Shown here: positions 1 through 11,286 of the stretch, in pieces
How the letters are laid out: each line of letters starts with the position of its first letter
Numbering within the stretch: the stretch's first letter is position 1
NCBI RefSeq assembly: GCF_047495875.1
Contig: NC_092461.1
Coordinates: 93,688,431 to 93,752,430, forward strand
Length of the DNA: 64,000 nucleotides
Direction of reading: 5' to 3'
Source of the DNA: Pithys albifrons albifrons
Lineage: Eukaryota > Chordata > Aves > Passeriformes > Thamnophilidae
Notes under the pieces: generated by a model
What the model saw: the letters and a program-made list of their open reading frames with translations, nothing else
What the model was told of the DNA's origin: nothing
The model's database searches: none
Made by a program: the position numbers and the translations under genes

Positions 1-56
1 AATTCCATTAAGCAACATTTAACACAAAGCAAAACCAAAATCCCTCAGGTCTATCT

Positions 57-244
57 CTAGCAAGGATCCAGCACAGCTGGAACTATTACTAGTGGCACTG
101 TGAGCAAATAATTTGTGCCAACAAATCTAGGTGGTTGGGTGTATAATTTTTCTGCTTCCTCACCCAGCTGAATGATCTTGTTAGTATTGCAAGCATAAAT
201 ACCATCATTCACTTTTGCCAATATACTGCCAGTGCTCATCAACC
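57..244 (-). CDS. Putative C-terminal exon, unidentified gene
   Basis: On the minus strand an open frame of about 61 codons begins just after a plausible splice acceptor (pyrimidine-rich stretch ending 'aaattcag' at 245-252) and runs to a TAG at 57-59. The peptide has ordinary protein composition, starts near 'LMSTGSILAKVNDGIYAC' and ends 'VPLVIVPAVLDPC', with a short hydrophobic stretch just before the stop. Read as an exon, it would carry two bases of a split codon at its 5' end. I do not recognise the family, it does not resemble CR1 or retroviral proteins, and no polyadenylation signal is visible in the 56 bases left before the window edge. It may be the last coding exon of a gene transcribed leftward, or a chance frame. 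Confidence 0.28.
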
Positions 245-252
245 CTGAATTT

Positions 253-3200
253 GAATAAGGTGCAAAACAAAGTGAAACTGATTTTATTTAAAATGTGGGC
301 AAATATTTACAGAAACTCTTTTGCATTATTTTTCTCCTCTGTTCAATAATTTCAGTTCCCACTGGTATGATGAGAGTTTGAAACACAGAATGTCTCCCAG
401 AGGTACTCAGCATTTTGCAAGAACAGCCTCACAGCTAATATTTTTTGGTTCAACAACTTCGACATAAATTAAAATATTTCTGGTTTCTACTTGCACTGAT
501 AGAGATTGAAAAGACAGGAGCTATTTGAACAACTTATTAGGGAGGCCTGCCTTGCTGAGTTTTGTTTCTTTCAGGTGGACAAATTCACCAAGGCAGTGTT
601 TTAATGGTTGGCATAACTGTATATTAATATGTAGGGGAAAAAAGGAGAAAATAATGGACACTCTAAATAATCTCCTTGTTGTCTGATTAATTGTAAAAAA
701 TTTTCTTTGTAAACTGCAACTCAGCTCTGTTTAGTATAAAAGCCATCAACTTAGTGCAAGGAAGAACACTTCAGTTGCAAAAAAATTGGTGTATGTTCCA
801 AGGTACTTGCAACAATTGGTTGTTGGACTAAATATTTAACTCAAGATATTACAGGAAATGGACTAGATTTAACTGTGAAGAAAACCTTATTTTATATTTT
901 TTCTTTTTCTTTTTTTTTTTTTTCCAGAAAAGTCATGAGGACAAGACTGAGTAGTTAAATTCAGGCATTTTGGTACAATTTCATTCTTAATGTTCAAAGG
1001 ATTATGGCCTAAGATTATAAAGAATTAAAGACATTCCCCCAGTAATTACTCCCTATGGCTCATAGCTATCAGAATGAAGGCATCAAGGTGCTTCAATTGG
1101 TGCTGCAATGCTAAGAAAACTAACCATAGACACGTGTTAACAGAAAAAAAATTAAGTGTATCACAGCAGTGTCATTGCTCTAGTATGTTTAGTTTTCCAG
1201 AGCTTTGTGCATCCCATATAGTCCTTTTCCCCTTTCATGTTAAACCTATGCATGATACCAAATGTTACAGTTTTGAAGTTTTCCTTTAAAAAGAGTTAAT
1301 TTGTGCATGAAATCAAACCTCAGAGTAATGTTTCTCAAAACACCCGCCAAATTTCTTGTGGTTGAAGAGGTCTTGAAAGCTGAAGTAAAATGTGCTGCGA
1401 ATAAAATGGCATAAATATTTTAGCCAACAAAACCATATCCTGGTTTTACTTACTGCATACTCATGGCAACTCTAAGTGCCTTTGTGTTTGTTATCAGGAT
1501 TTGCCCAACATATATTTCCTGCTTTTTTTTCTCTTTGCCTCCTTTAGGTTTCTGATTAGAAGATGGATGTTGATACTAGGTTCTGCAGTATTCAACATTT
1601 AGGTGTTGGTTAGTTATGACTTATCAGATGTCAATTTCTCTGGTGCCATAAGTTACTCTTTATAGATACTTGCAAACACAATTATTAATATTTATACAAG
1701 TGACTAATTAAAAATAAATTCTAATGATAATCATATTAAATTGCTTTCTTTTTATTATGGAAATCTAAGTCTCTCATTTCAGGTCAGCAAACACTAAAAG
1801 TGCTGTTTTGCCATTGCAGAATGTCACTCTGTTTTATTGATGTTTTTGCCTTTGGTGTAAATTCCTATGTCTGGGTGAAGAGGCCTGAAGTATCACAATA
1901 ATATTTTTCTTCATAACCCTTGCAATAATATCTTCAAAACATCTTCTCCAAAGCCTTTTAATAGAGGCCCTAATTTTGACCTACTCAAGAATTAATCCAG
2001 CTATTAAAATTACTAAAATATTTGCCTGTTTAATAAAGCACTCTTGAGGTTAATAACTGGCAAATGTGACCTACTCATCATTACTATCACTGCTGTTTTT
2101 CACTAAGTTTGTAGAGTCTATTTGTTATTTCTTGAAGCAGAATTTGGTAGTGTTTTATTTACAATAGGGGTGCTTAAATGAGCTTCTCTACAGAAATGCA
2201 ACTTGTATCTATTTGAGGATAATGTTCGGAACAATGTGATACATGTAAACTTTCCTGGAATATAATATAAAGTATAAAACCCAGATTATCTGCAGAAAAA
2301 CGGCTCCCAGAGGGAAGTAGAAATAGCACAGCTTGAAATGCCTTGTGCTTTGTAATGTCCTTAGCCACCAGCAAGGCAAGTGTCCTGTGGAAAAGAAAGA
2401 TGCCTGAGTTCATAGGATATGCAAGGTTGTGGCTCAGGAGGGTCTGTTGGATAAATATGAAAACAAGTGGGATTTGGTTCTTCTCTCACAGCGCTCCTAA
2501 TGGCACAGGACTGCGGGGGAATGATTCTGACTGGGCTCTGGGTAAATAAGAACAATGACTTATGTTTAGCTTAAACCTATAACTTGAGGGTTAGGAGGAA
2601 AAAACAGACCACACTTTATTCAGAGGAAATCAGTACAATTTTTTCCTACAAAGTTGGGAAAACAGGATTTCACTCTCTAGTTTCAAGAACTGAGGCCAAT
2701 AGGGAACTCTACCAGAAGCATCGTACAGCTTTCCCTGAGGGGTAACCCCACCTTTATTGTCATTTTTTTTTTTAACCCTATTTATTTTGGTAGGATCAGG
2801 CATAAATAATAAAACTATCTACCTGTTCAATTATAATGAAGGATGCTAAAGAATAATACTTTTAATATTCAAATGATAGCCTGAGCAAGAAAGACAACAT
2901 CAAGCTGTTTGTTTGCATTACTTCAGCATTTTATAGAGTAATTCCAACTGTGTGTATGGAAAGATTTCAACATAGCAAATCAAATCACCGCATTATTACA
3001 TGGCTGTTACAAACTGGGTAAAATGAAGAAACCTAATAGGAGCAAATCCTCATGATGTGGCTAAATAAGGGTGCAAAACTTAAGGCATTTAAGAGTCTAG
3101 ATGGAGAAAATATCTAGTTTCCCATGAAAGAGGGTAGTTTTAATTCTGAAAAGTCCTTCTCACCACACTTGCTTAGTTCAGTGATAAGAGGGATGGACTT

Positions 3201-6200
3201 ACAAACTGAAATATTGGTTCCATTTTCTAAGTTTACCACTGCAGCTTTTAATTAAAACGTGTAACACTATGCAATTAAGACATCTGGGAGTGTAAAGAAC
3301 ATATCTGCAACATACAGGAATGTAAACTTTTTTCATTGCAATATGAGTACATGAGAATATAGAATAGTATTTGTAAATCCTGAGGTTTTTTAATATGTCT
3401 ACAGTCTGTGACTTTTGATATATTTAGATTTAAGTTTATTCTCCTTTAAAGGCAACATTGCCAGTTTAGGTAATGTTCAGTGGGTTAGTATAAAGAAAAG
3501 TCAGAGATTAAGATGTCTCAAAGTCAAAAATTTGCAGACATGAAAGTAGAGGGGAATAAAAAGAAACTAGGACTAAACATAGAGTAGACAAAAGCATTGA
3601 AAGATTATGGGTGGGAAGAAGAGAGGAAGCTTGCCAAAAAGCTAATTTTGTAAAGGAAAAGACTTTGTTTAAATTTAGTGTAAATCTCAATGTCCAGCTG
3701 AATAACATCAGAGATACTAAGCATAGGAAGGAACTGTGGTATATATGAAGTTCATTCACAATATAAACTTTTGAGTAGTGTTTTGCTTTGTTAATGTAAT
3801 GGGTGAATGGAGCAAACATCTCCAGTTCTCTGAGCTTTATTCTTCCAGTTTGTGCTAAGCTTCATCTTTAAAGGTCTGTCCCACACAGGGAGCTTTACAC
3901 TGATGTCTTTTAGTGAAGCTAGACCAAAGAAAATTAATAGCTCTTCATATAAGTTATAGGGGACAAATTTTCTCTGAAATTTAAATCATATAGTTGGGAA
4001 TTTCAGATCTTTTTCTTTTCAGTTCTATCTAGTCTCCAAATCTTGACAAAATCAATACTTCTGTGGAGGGCCAAACAGTTTTCACTGTGCTCAGGGGTAG
4101 CTCCAGAACACCACAGAAGTTAGAAAATTATTGGCAGCTGTTCCTATTATTATTCTTATAATCAATATGAATATTTTAAGCCTTCAGTTTTAGGACTGTA
4201 CTCTCCAATATGTCAAAATGTAACGGTTCATTTAAGTTTTTTTTCATATTGTTTTTTTACACGTTATTTTTTAGGCTCTGGGGAGATTTGAAATTAAACT
4301 CAGCAGAGAATAAAACAAGTCTATACTTACACTTATTGAAAACAAATCTGTATTAAAAATTAAGAATGAGAATTTTAAGAATTCCTAACAGGCTTCAGTT
4401 ACCTATTATGAATTTAAAAGGATATGAGTGCTAAAACCATTCAGATTTGCTTACGAACTCACCTTTTAAAATCCTCTTGAAGATAGGAAATATGTCAGAG
4501 AAAATGTCCTACTCCTTTGCCACAGACCTGAACAGATCTGATAGATAACTTCATGCCCATCACAAGCAATACTTTTCATTGCCTTATGGAAGGAACACTG
4601 GAGAAAAAGAAATATGATATAGGACTTTTTGGAGAAACTTCCTCCAAAACAACTGTGAATTTGGAACTGTTTATCCCTAAATAGGTACAGGATGTTTCAA
4701 TATTTCGTAAAGTGTGATAAACTATATAGTGATCACAGACTTTAATGACACTAAGGGGAGGAACCAGAAATGGAATGAGCAAAATTATCTGTTTGGTGGG
4801 GCAGATAGCGAAACACCTCCATTTGTTTCCACCTTCCCCTATACAATAAATGTTACTTCTGGAAGTACCTACTTGTCTGAACTGTGTGGCTAAACATCTT
4901 TTACAATATGCACAACTGTCAACCCCAATGCAATGACTGACTTATTTTGCAGAAATGCCTTTTTGTTTATACATGTACTTCTTATTTTCAAAGTGCTTAA
5001 GACTTTAAGGAATGATCCAAATCATATTGCAATCAATTGGGACATTTGTTTCAACAGACGTTAGATCAGATCATCGATCATTTTCTGAAGGAAAAAAAAT
5101 AACAAAATAAATCGGTTTTTCTTTCTCTTAAACCCAAAAGGTCATTTGTGCTAAAAATAGGATTAAGTCAGTTTCCTTGAATTTAGAAATACACTTGAGT
5201 GTTTTCCTTTTCATGAAACACTTCAAAGTTATCATGAGACTTAGCAGAGTACACGATGGCACAAAGTGCCTTGTTTTGTGGTAGGAGAAAAAGTGTGTTA
5301 TGACCTTTTTTTGAACATTGGTTTATGGATACAGGTGAAAACTGGGCACAGATTTACCATCAAATGAGCCCCTCAGAAAAGATATTAATTGGAACCACAA
5401 ATTTAAGTGAGCAATATAAAATACATGCTGTGAGCTAAACTTAAATTCATAATAGGAACTCTTTTCACTGCAGAAGCTGGAATCTAAGAATGAAGCCAAT
5501 TCTGTTAGACAACTTGTATTTATTTTCTAGCTTACAGCTGTCACACTCTCAGTTCATGTAAAGCATTGCAATTTCATAGATTTTACTGGAGGTATGCAGT
5601 TTATACTATCCAAAGATCTTAGAAGTGCATCTGTAAAAGCAGCACAAACTTAAAGTATTGAGTATGCTGATAAATAACTCCAAGAAAGTTATTAGTAATT
5701 CATTCAGAATATTGAATGCACCCAAACACTGTAGTAAATCCTAGAAAATTAGAAAGTTTTCCTTTTGTCCATTGCCTGTATTTGTATGGACAAGGGCTTG
5801 TTGTGATTCATTTCTGAAGGTGGTTCAACCTGTGTCTTAGAGATGTATCTTGGGTGATCTGCTGTCAGGGTTATGCTTGTATCCCCTCAAAGGCCATGAT
5901 GTTCAGTAAATATTATGAGTTTGGTAGCCATTGTCGTTGTTACTGTTGTCAGGAGAGCTGATAAAACTGTCAAGGAGGTAGAGCTCAGGCTCTTCAAATA
6001 ACTGACTGTTAAACCTCTCACATGTCTTGCTCCTGCCCTTTGTCTTGAGGCTGCCCTGACTCCTGCCTACAAGACATGGCTATCCCTCGGACCACATGAA
6101 CGGTCTGTTGGCAGCTACGTAATGCAGTATCAGTTTTACCTCTGATAGGTGGAAACAAACAAAGTGGGGGTTTTAGCACTCAGTAACATAAGTTAGAACA

Positions 6201-6620
6201 CAACGGGATCCCAATCTGGCCTTCAGCACTTGCATCTTGCTAGAAGATACATAAAAAGGCAGCATTAACTAGGCCCTTTTCCAATTAAAATCTATGTAGC
6301 ATAGGGAAAACTTTTCTGACTGGAACATTAGGAAAGTTGTCTGAAAGTTTCCTTAGTACTCTACTCATAAAAAAAGCAAGGCATACTCAGTAAGCCTTCT
6401 AATGCATTACTGACTGAAGTTCCATCTGGTTGTTCAAGTGAAGTGCAAGTTTGGATCCACAGCAACAGTGTAGGAATATGCTGAAATGAATCCCAGGGAA
6501 GACAGCGCTGGACAAACACCTTGAACAACTCAGAGACTTGCTGTTGAAGTTTTAAAATGCAGTTTTCAATCCCCTGCCTGATTCTGTTACCTTGTCTGTG
6601 CTGTGCTGATGACCACCACA
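253..6620. other. Unique AT-rich stretch, no gene or repeat recognised
   Basis: This is AT-rich single-copy-looking DNA with short poly-T and poly-A runs (for example the T-rich run near 899-925). The ORFs here, including those at 2174-2549 and 3508-3819, overlap on both strands and show no family motif, so I treat them as chance frames. I see no CR1 or LTR sequence. Confidence 0.5.
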
Positions 6621-6679
6621 TCCTGTCCATTGCATCCCTCGAGCTCCTTTGTTCTCTTGATGAGTCAGCCATTAAGCTA

Positions 6680-7079
6680 GATTGCCCTGTCCTGGGCCAG
6701 ACAGTGCTCCTCCCCACCTAGGAGCCCCAGTGACTGGAGGGCCCCCGGGCCCTCCTCCCCTCTCTGCCTTGTTATTCCAAGGTGGGATTCCCGTGTGTGC
6801 CTCATGGCTGGGGAGGGAGGGTCAGGGCTCCAGCCAGCCCTGCCGCTGTCCTAAATTCATTGGTTAATGGACCTTTGACCCTGCCCCTTCCTCAGCTTTC
6901 ACCCAATCCAGCCCAGATCTGGGGTCTACCCCCTGAGGTCTTATAATAGCTCTGAATGGTTTGAATAGAGACTCTCCTGCTTTCTTGCCTGGGCTCCTTG
7001 CCTCTTTCTCCCTCCTCTGCCCCCCTCGAGCAAAGGGGAAAGCAGAGACCCCTCTCCACTCCCTTCAACGCTGCACACA
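6680..7079 (+). mobile_element. LTR-like GC-rich block, probable solo LTR
   Basis: A markedly GC-rich block sits in AT-rich surroundings. It has LTR-type order on the plus strand: a C-rich segment, a TATA-like 'cttataata' at 6940-6948, a variant polyadenylation signal 'gaatagag' at about 6963-6970, then a pyrimidine-rich U5-like stretch ending 'ctgcacaca' near 7079. No internal retroviral sequence follows. The 5' end is not defined and I found no convincing target-site duplication, so the bounds are approximate. A 118-codon minus-strand ORF (6361-6717) overlapping its left side has no recognisable content. Confidence 0.45.
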
Positions 7080-7094
7080 ACAGAATGTGTAGTA

Positions 7095-7156
7095 AAATAA
7101 TAATAATAATAATAGTAATAGTAGTAATAACAACAACAACAATAATAATAATGATA
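7095..7156. repeat. AAT/AAC/TAG trinucleotide microsatellite
   Basis: Interrupted trinucleotide runs (aat, agt, aac) directly follow the LTR-like block. They produce an I/V/T-rich artefactual ORF on the minus strand. Confidence 0.85.
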
Positions 7157-10100
7157 GAATATCTCATATGAGAATTGGCTGAAGGTATAGGTAATGAAGG
7201 CTCAGCAGACATCCACAGAGTACTGCAGCTTTGCTCTGTGAGAACTTCAGCTGCCCTTAGAAATCTGAGTCAGGGCTATGTTATTATTGCTGTATGTCAG
7301 AACTTTAGAAACAGTGTGTTGTGCTTTGTAATTTTAACTAGGGTTTTCTTGGGGGATGACAAGAAAGAAATAAGCTGTTTTACTGTATTAAGGATCAATA
7401 TTTGGATTTATAAAATTACTTTAAAAAAACCCTCAATTGTTTTGTTCATAGGAAAATGATTTGTGTTGACTCTGTTACCTCACCATACTTAAAATCACCT
7501 GGAAGAGAGAAACTAGTGGTAGGATCTCTTGCTGTTTAGTGTTTTTTTACCTGACAGTAAAATGGTGCCCCATTCAGTTTTAAAAACACCTGTCACTTTT
7601 TCTTTAATGTATTCTTTTTTCCTTGCACCACATTTGTTTTACAGCTAAATGGTTTGACATCAAGCCCTGTACCATTGGGAGGTTTACCACTGACTTCAAT
7701 GGGAGCACAACTGGGATCTGTACAGATCTTTATGTTGGCTTGAATAGACTTTAGATAAGGGCCCCTGGTTTCAGGTAAAACTCAGCTGTCAGTCTTTGAG
7801 TTAAAATGAAGTAACGCAACTCCCTCAGGTGAAAAACGCAGAATCATGTTTTTCTTGCATCTTCACCGTACTCATGGACAATGCCTAGTTGATACATCTC
7901 TGTGTCAGTATTTCTTGTAAAAGAAAGCCATAGTATTTCAAAAGCAGCCCTTCCTCAACCTTGAACTTTCAGTATATCACTTACCCTGTTATCAAAATTG
8001 TTGTGTCTTAAATTATGACAAGCTGTAGAACTTCAAATGATTTATCCTTTGCATGTCTTTGCAAAGTATAAAGAAAATTCATCTGAGTGCTTTTTTTCAG
8101 AAGGTTCCCTACTCTTTCCCCTCCACAATTCTATTTCTTCTCTTCCTTGGAGAGTAAGGGCATATTTTGCACTTATCACAGGAGGATCTGAATGGTCTAA
8201 ATCTGCCTGGATATTCCACCTATTGAGTTCAGTAATAAACTGGAAACAAAACTCACATGAGCAATCCCAGCTTTTCTTAAGAAAATGTTTAACGTTTCTG
8301 GTTGAGAAATAAGCCAAAACTTTTTATTACTTAGTCGTCTTCTTTTTCTGCAGAAATTTCATCATTTTTTCACATACATACCATATATACTTTAAAAAGG
8401 AAAAAAAATCCAAACTTTCTTGGAGACACAGTTTATACAAATTAATTTCAGTTAAAATTAATGATGGCAATGAAACAGCAAAGATCTCTGAGATTCAATG
8501 AAAAATGTTCAGCTAACAACCTAGAAGTGGGGACATTATAAGCATTCAACTCTTAAGGATTTTCTCTGTCCTTACCTCAGGATAGAGATTACCTGAGGAT
8601 AATCAACAGGTACAGTCCATCTGATTTTAACTGTCTTAAAAGACCAAAAGTAGGAGATAGTCATACACAACTCTCCACTAAAGTATTACTTATAAAATTT
8701 AAGTCAATCTTTATGGTTACTGAGATATGTGCCATTTGTTTATTGGGTTTTATAATTTTTATCCTGCTAGAGATATTATGACTCCTTACACTTGTAATTT
8801 ACAGCACGACATCACAGGTTCACTTGATTTGTCAGGTGAATTGTTTTTCAGGGGACTCTTAGTAACTCTAGCACCCTGGATCTTGATAGAGTTAAAAACA
8901 AACTGAAAAATCAGCTCTTGACTGCAACAATCCGATTCAATTTGCAGCATCTGGAAAGAAAATCAAAACCTTCCTGGGAAGAATTAGCACAGCAATAATG
9001 AACTTCACAGCAAAGCATAATGCATAGTAAGACATGTTTTGGTCTTGTGTCATTGAGCACTATCTTCACTTCAAAGATAATGTGTAAGTAACAGTATCAT
9101 TTTCCGCGTATCACTAACCTTTAAAAAGTGCACATGGGACTTTCCCTGACCGTCTGGCTACCGAAATCTCTAGTAACAGAGTCAATGAAATCCAAGATAT
9201 GGCAATTTTCCATCTAAAATCTACTGGGACCAAAACTTAAAAGTTGTTTCATAAGTTCTGCCACAGTTCATATCTGTTTCTTTCAATGACAGCAGTGTAG
9301 GGCTCAACATTAGGCCCTCATCCTTTTTCATTAGTACCTATAAAGTAAGGGACATTCTGACTGGACTAGTGCTGGTGTTTGATGTATGACCAAGATCCCA
9401 TCTTTCTGAGGAGGGAAAACTTTGTTCATCTTTTAAAATCACAAAAAACTCCCTAAAGTGACCTTCATGTTATTTTCCTGGTTTTATTTAGATGATCCCA
9501 GATACTGTGAATCATTTCCTATTGTTCTGGATAATTCAAACAACCAAATTCCTACGTAATAAAACTTCAAATCCATGCCTTCTACCACAGAAAATTAATA
9601 TCAAGATCTGATCTATTCCCTTTCAATTACTTAGATGAATTAGGACAATCTGTTCAATCTCCAGAGGTATGCTACAGGCAAAATATCCAGATGAATGTGA
9701 AAAGTAGACAGAAGTCAGTGACCTATGAATAGTTTCATTCATTAGTCTACAAGCATCTTAAAAATAGTAAAGACAAGCATATTTTTTACATCTAGAAAAA
9801 CTAAGATCTGAAGGTAAATGCTCTGCTCACTGTTACAGTACAGGAGAGTTGCAGGCCTGGAAACAGAAACCAGAGTTGCACTTAAATAATTTCTTGGGTC
9901 TCAAGTAGAAAACATGGCAAGCACTGAATGTAAAAGATTGTAAGATATTTGCTTAATCTGACTGGCTTTTGCTTAGATTGCAGGAGAGACTATGTAAAAT
10001 GGTGTTCTTTAGCTCACAGACTCTTGCAAAAGAATTTTGAGTCTTGAAGCATAATTTGTTCATGCATTTTGTAATCTGTGCATCTTGTTAGATTTGCTTC

Positions 10101-10354
10101 TGTTAAATCCACTACAGAGTATACAGTGCAGAGACAAATCACAGCCTCAAGCACCACTCCTTTTGCCCTCCCTTATCTTTGGACAGGCAGCTCAGTCGGG
10201 GACATGCCTGTTAATCTATTGTGAAGTGAAATAGGAACCTAAATACTAGGTAGCAGGCTAATGAATTAATAAGAAACAAAAGAAACTGAGGTGAACTGAA
10301 GCAAGTTTCTTCAGCCAATAACCAGATTTGATCAGCAAAAGTGGTCTCTGACAA
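7157..10354. other. Non-coding stretch; possible ancient repeat relic near 7.67-7.80 kb
   Basis: Mostly unique AT-rich DNA. Around 7668-7720 the phrase 'actgacttcaatgggagc' recalls old sauropsid interspersed repeats, but the match is short. Two overlapping opposite-strand ORFs at 8037-8317 have no domain or splice support. Confidence 0.35.
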
Positions 10355-10494
10355 TGTCTCAGTTTAAAAGAAAACTAAGATGTCTATCTGGACTGAAGGG
10401 GGCCTCTTTCCAAAAACCACCACAACCTTTGAAATTAAGAGACTTTAATCAGAAAATTTATAGAAAAGAATAACGGTTCTTTACTACAAATATG

Positions 10495-10499
10495 TGTAT

Positions 10500-10534
<35 letters not shown>
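10495..10534. repeat. (TATACA)n microsatellite inside LTR
   Basis: Six-base repeat of the tatacat type. The same place in the sister LTR (28982-29860) carries a TG repeat instead. Confidence 0.9.
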
Positions 10535-11107
10535 AGTGCCAACCAAACAAACCAGAACAGAACAAACAGGAACACTGTAACAAAAGCTTTCAAACAGATC
10601 AAGTCCTATCTTTACCCCTTTGGTGCAGTTATATTTACAGACAATGGGAGGCCATGCTGAGCCTTGGGAGACAGTGGCTGTGAAAGTCATGCAAAGGCTC
10701 TGGTGAGGCTAAGGTGGGGGCAGCGAAAGGTGCTGGTTCTGAATAAACTCATGTGGCCACAAGGACATGATGAAGGCTTTCCCATGGGCAGTGTAAAGAC
10801 CCTTTCCTTGTCCTTTGAAAGCACTGGGGGTTTGGGGCTTAGCAGCTCCTGTGCAGGTGATGTTGGCCCTTAAGGAGTCTGTAGCAAATCCAGGGAGCGA
10901 TGACTGCTCTCTCTCTCTTCAAAGAATGGCACAGAGCATGTGGAGTTGGGGGGCCAAACCAGGGGAGCTCCCTCCAAGTACTTCCACCAGCTCAGCAAAG
11001 GATGGCTAGCACCCACACAGCAGCCAGATGAGAGAACTGTGGCAAAAAAAAAAAAAAACAACCAAAAAACCAAAACCAGAATAAAACTCTCTTCCCTTGC
11101 TCCACCT

Positions 11108-11130
11108 CCCCCCCCCCCCCCCCCCCCCCC
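11108..11130. repeat. Poly-C homopolymer, 23 bases
   Basis: An uninterrupted run of C inside the LTR that creates poly-proline and poly-glycine chance ORFs. The exact length is uncertain for technical reasons. Confidence 0.9.
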
Positions 11131-11286
11131 GTCCTCCCCAGCCATTAAGTTGGAATACAAAGCTATCAGCCATCCTTTTGTTAGCTGGTTCTAGGAGAAG
11201 GTAGTGAGGGGTTGGTTGTCACCTCCCAAACCTCTGTGTTGGTAAGGGAGAAAAAAAATTCCATGAAAGATTTTGAAACTACAACA

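Larger units (their letters stand above)
10355..11286 (-). mobile_element. Solo ERV LTR, ERVL-like (copy 1 of family I)
   Basis: Read on the minus strand it begins TGTTGTAGTTT and ends TGAGACA, the TG...CA ends of a retroviral LTR. It aligns along its length with 28982-29860: both start alike, share a stretch around 'ctttaatcagaaaa' next to 'aacggttctt' (10445-10483), a central dinucleotide-rich microsatellite, and a 'cttttgttag' segment near the 5' end. The flanks carry a decayed 5-bp duplication (gacaa/gagaa), which fits an ERVL-type element. It contains a TATACA microsatellite and a 23-base poly-C run. There are no gag, pol or env frames, so it is a solo LTR left by recombination between the two LTRs of a provirus. 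Confidence 0.78.

Noticed and set aside
6361..6717. 118-codon minus-strand ORF as a gene
   Set aside because: No domain, no splice or start context, and it partly overlaps the GC-rich LTR-like block.
7640..7790. A firm call of an ancient sauropsid repeat
   Set aside because: Only about 20 bases are reminiscent of known repeats, which is not enough to name a family.
8037..8317. Two 91-codon ORFs on opposite strands
   Set aside because: They mirror each other and neither has domain or splice support.
10870..11194. Proline- and glycine-rich ORFs
   Set aside because: A translation of the poly-C run within an LTR.
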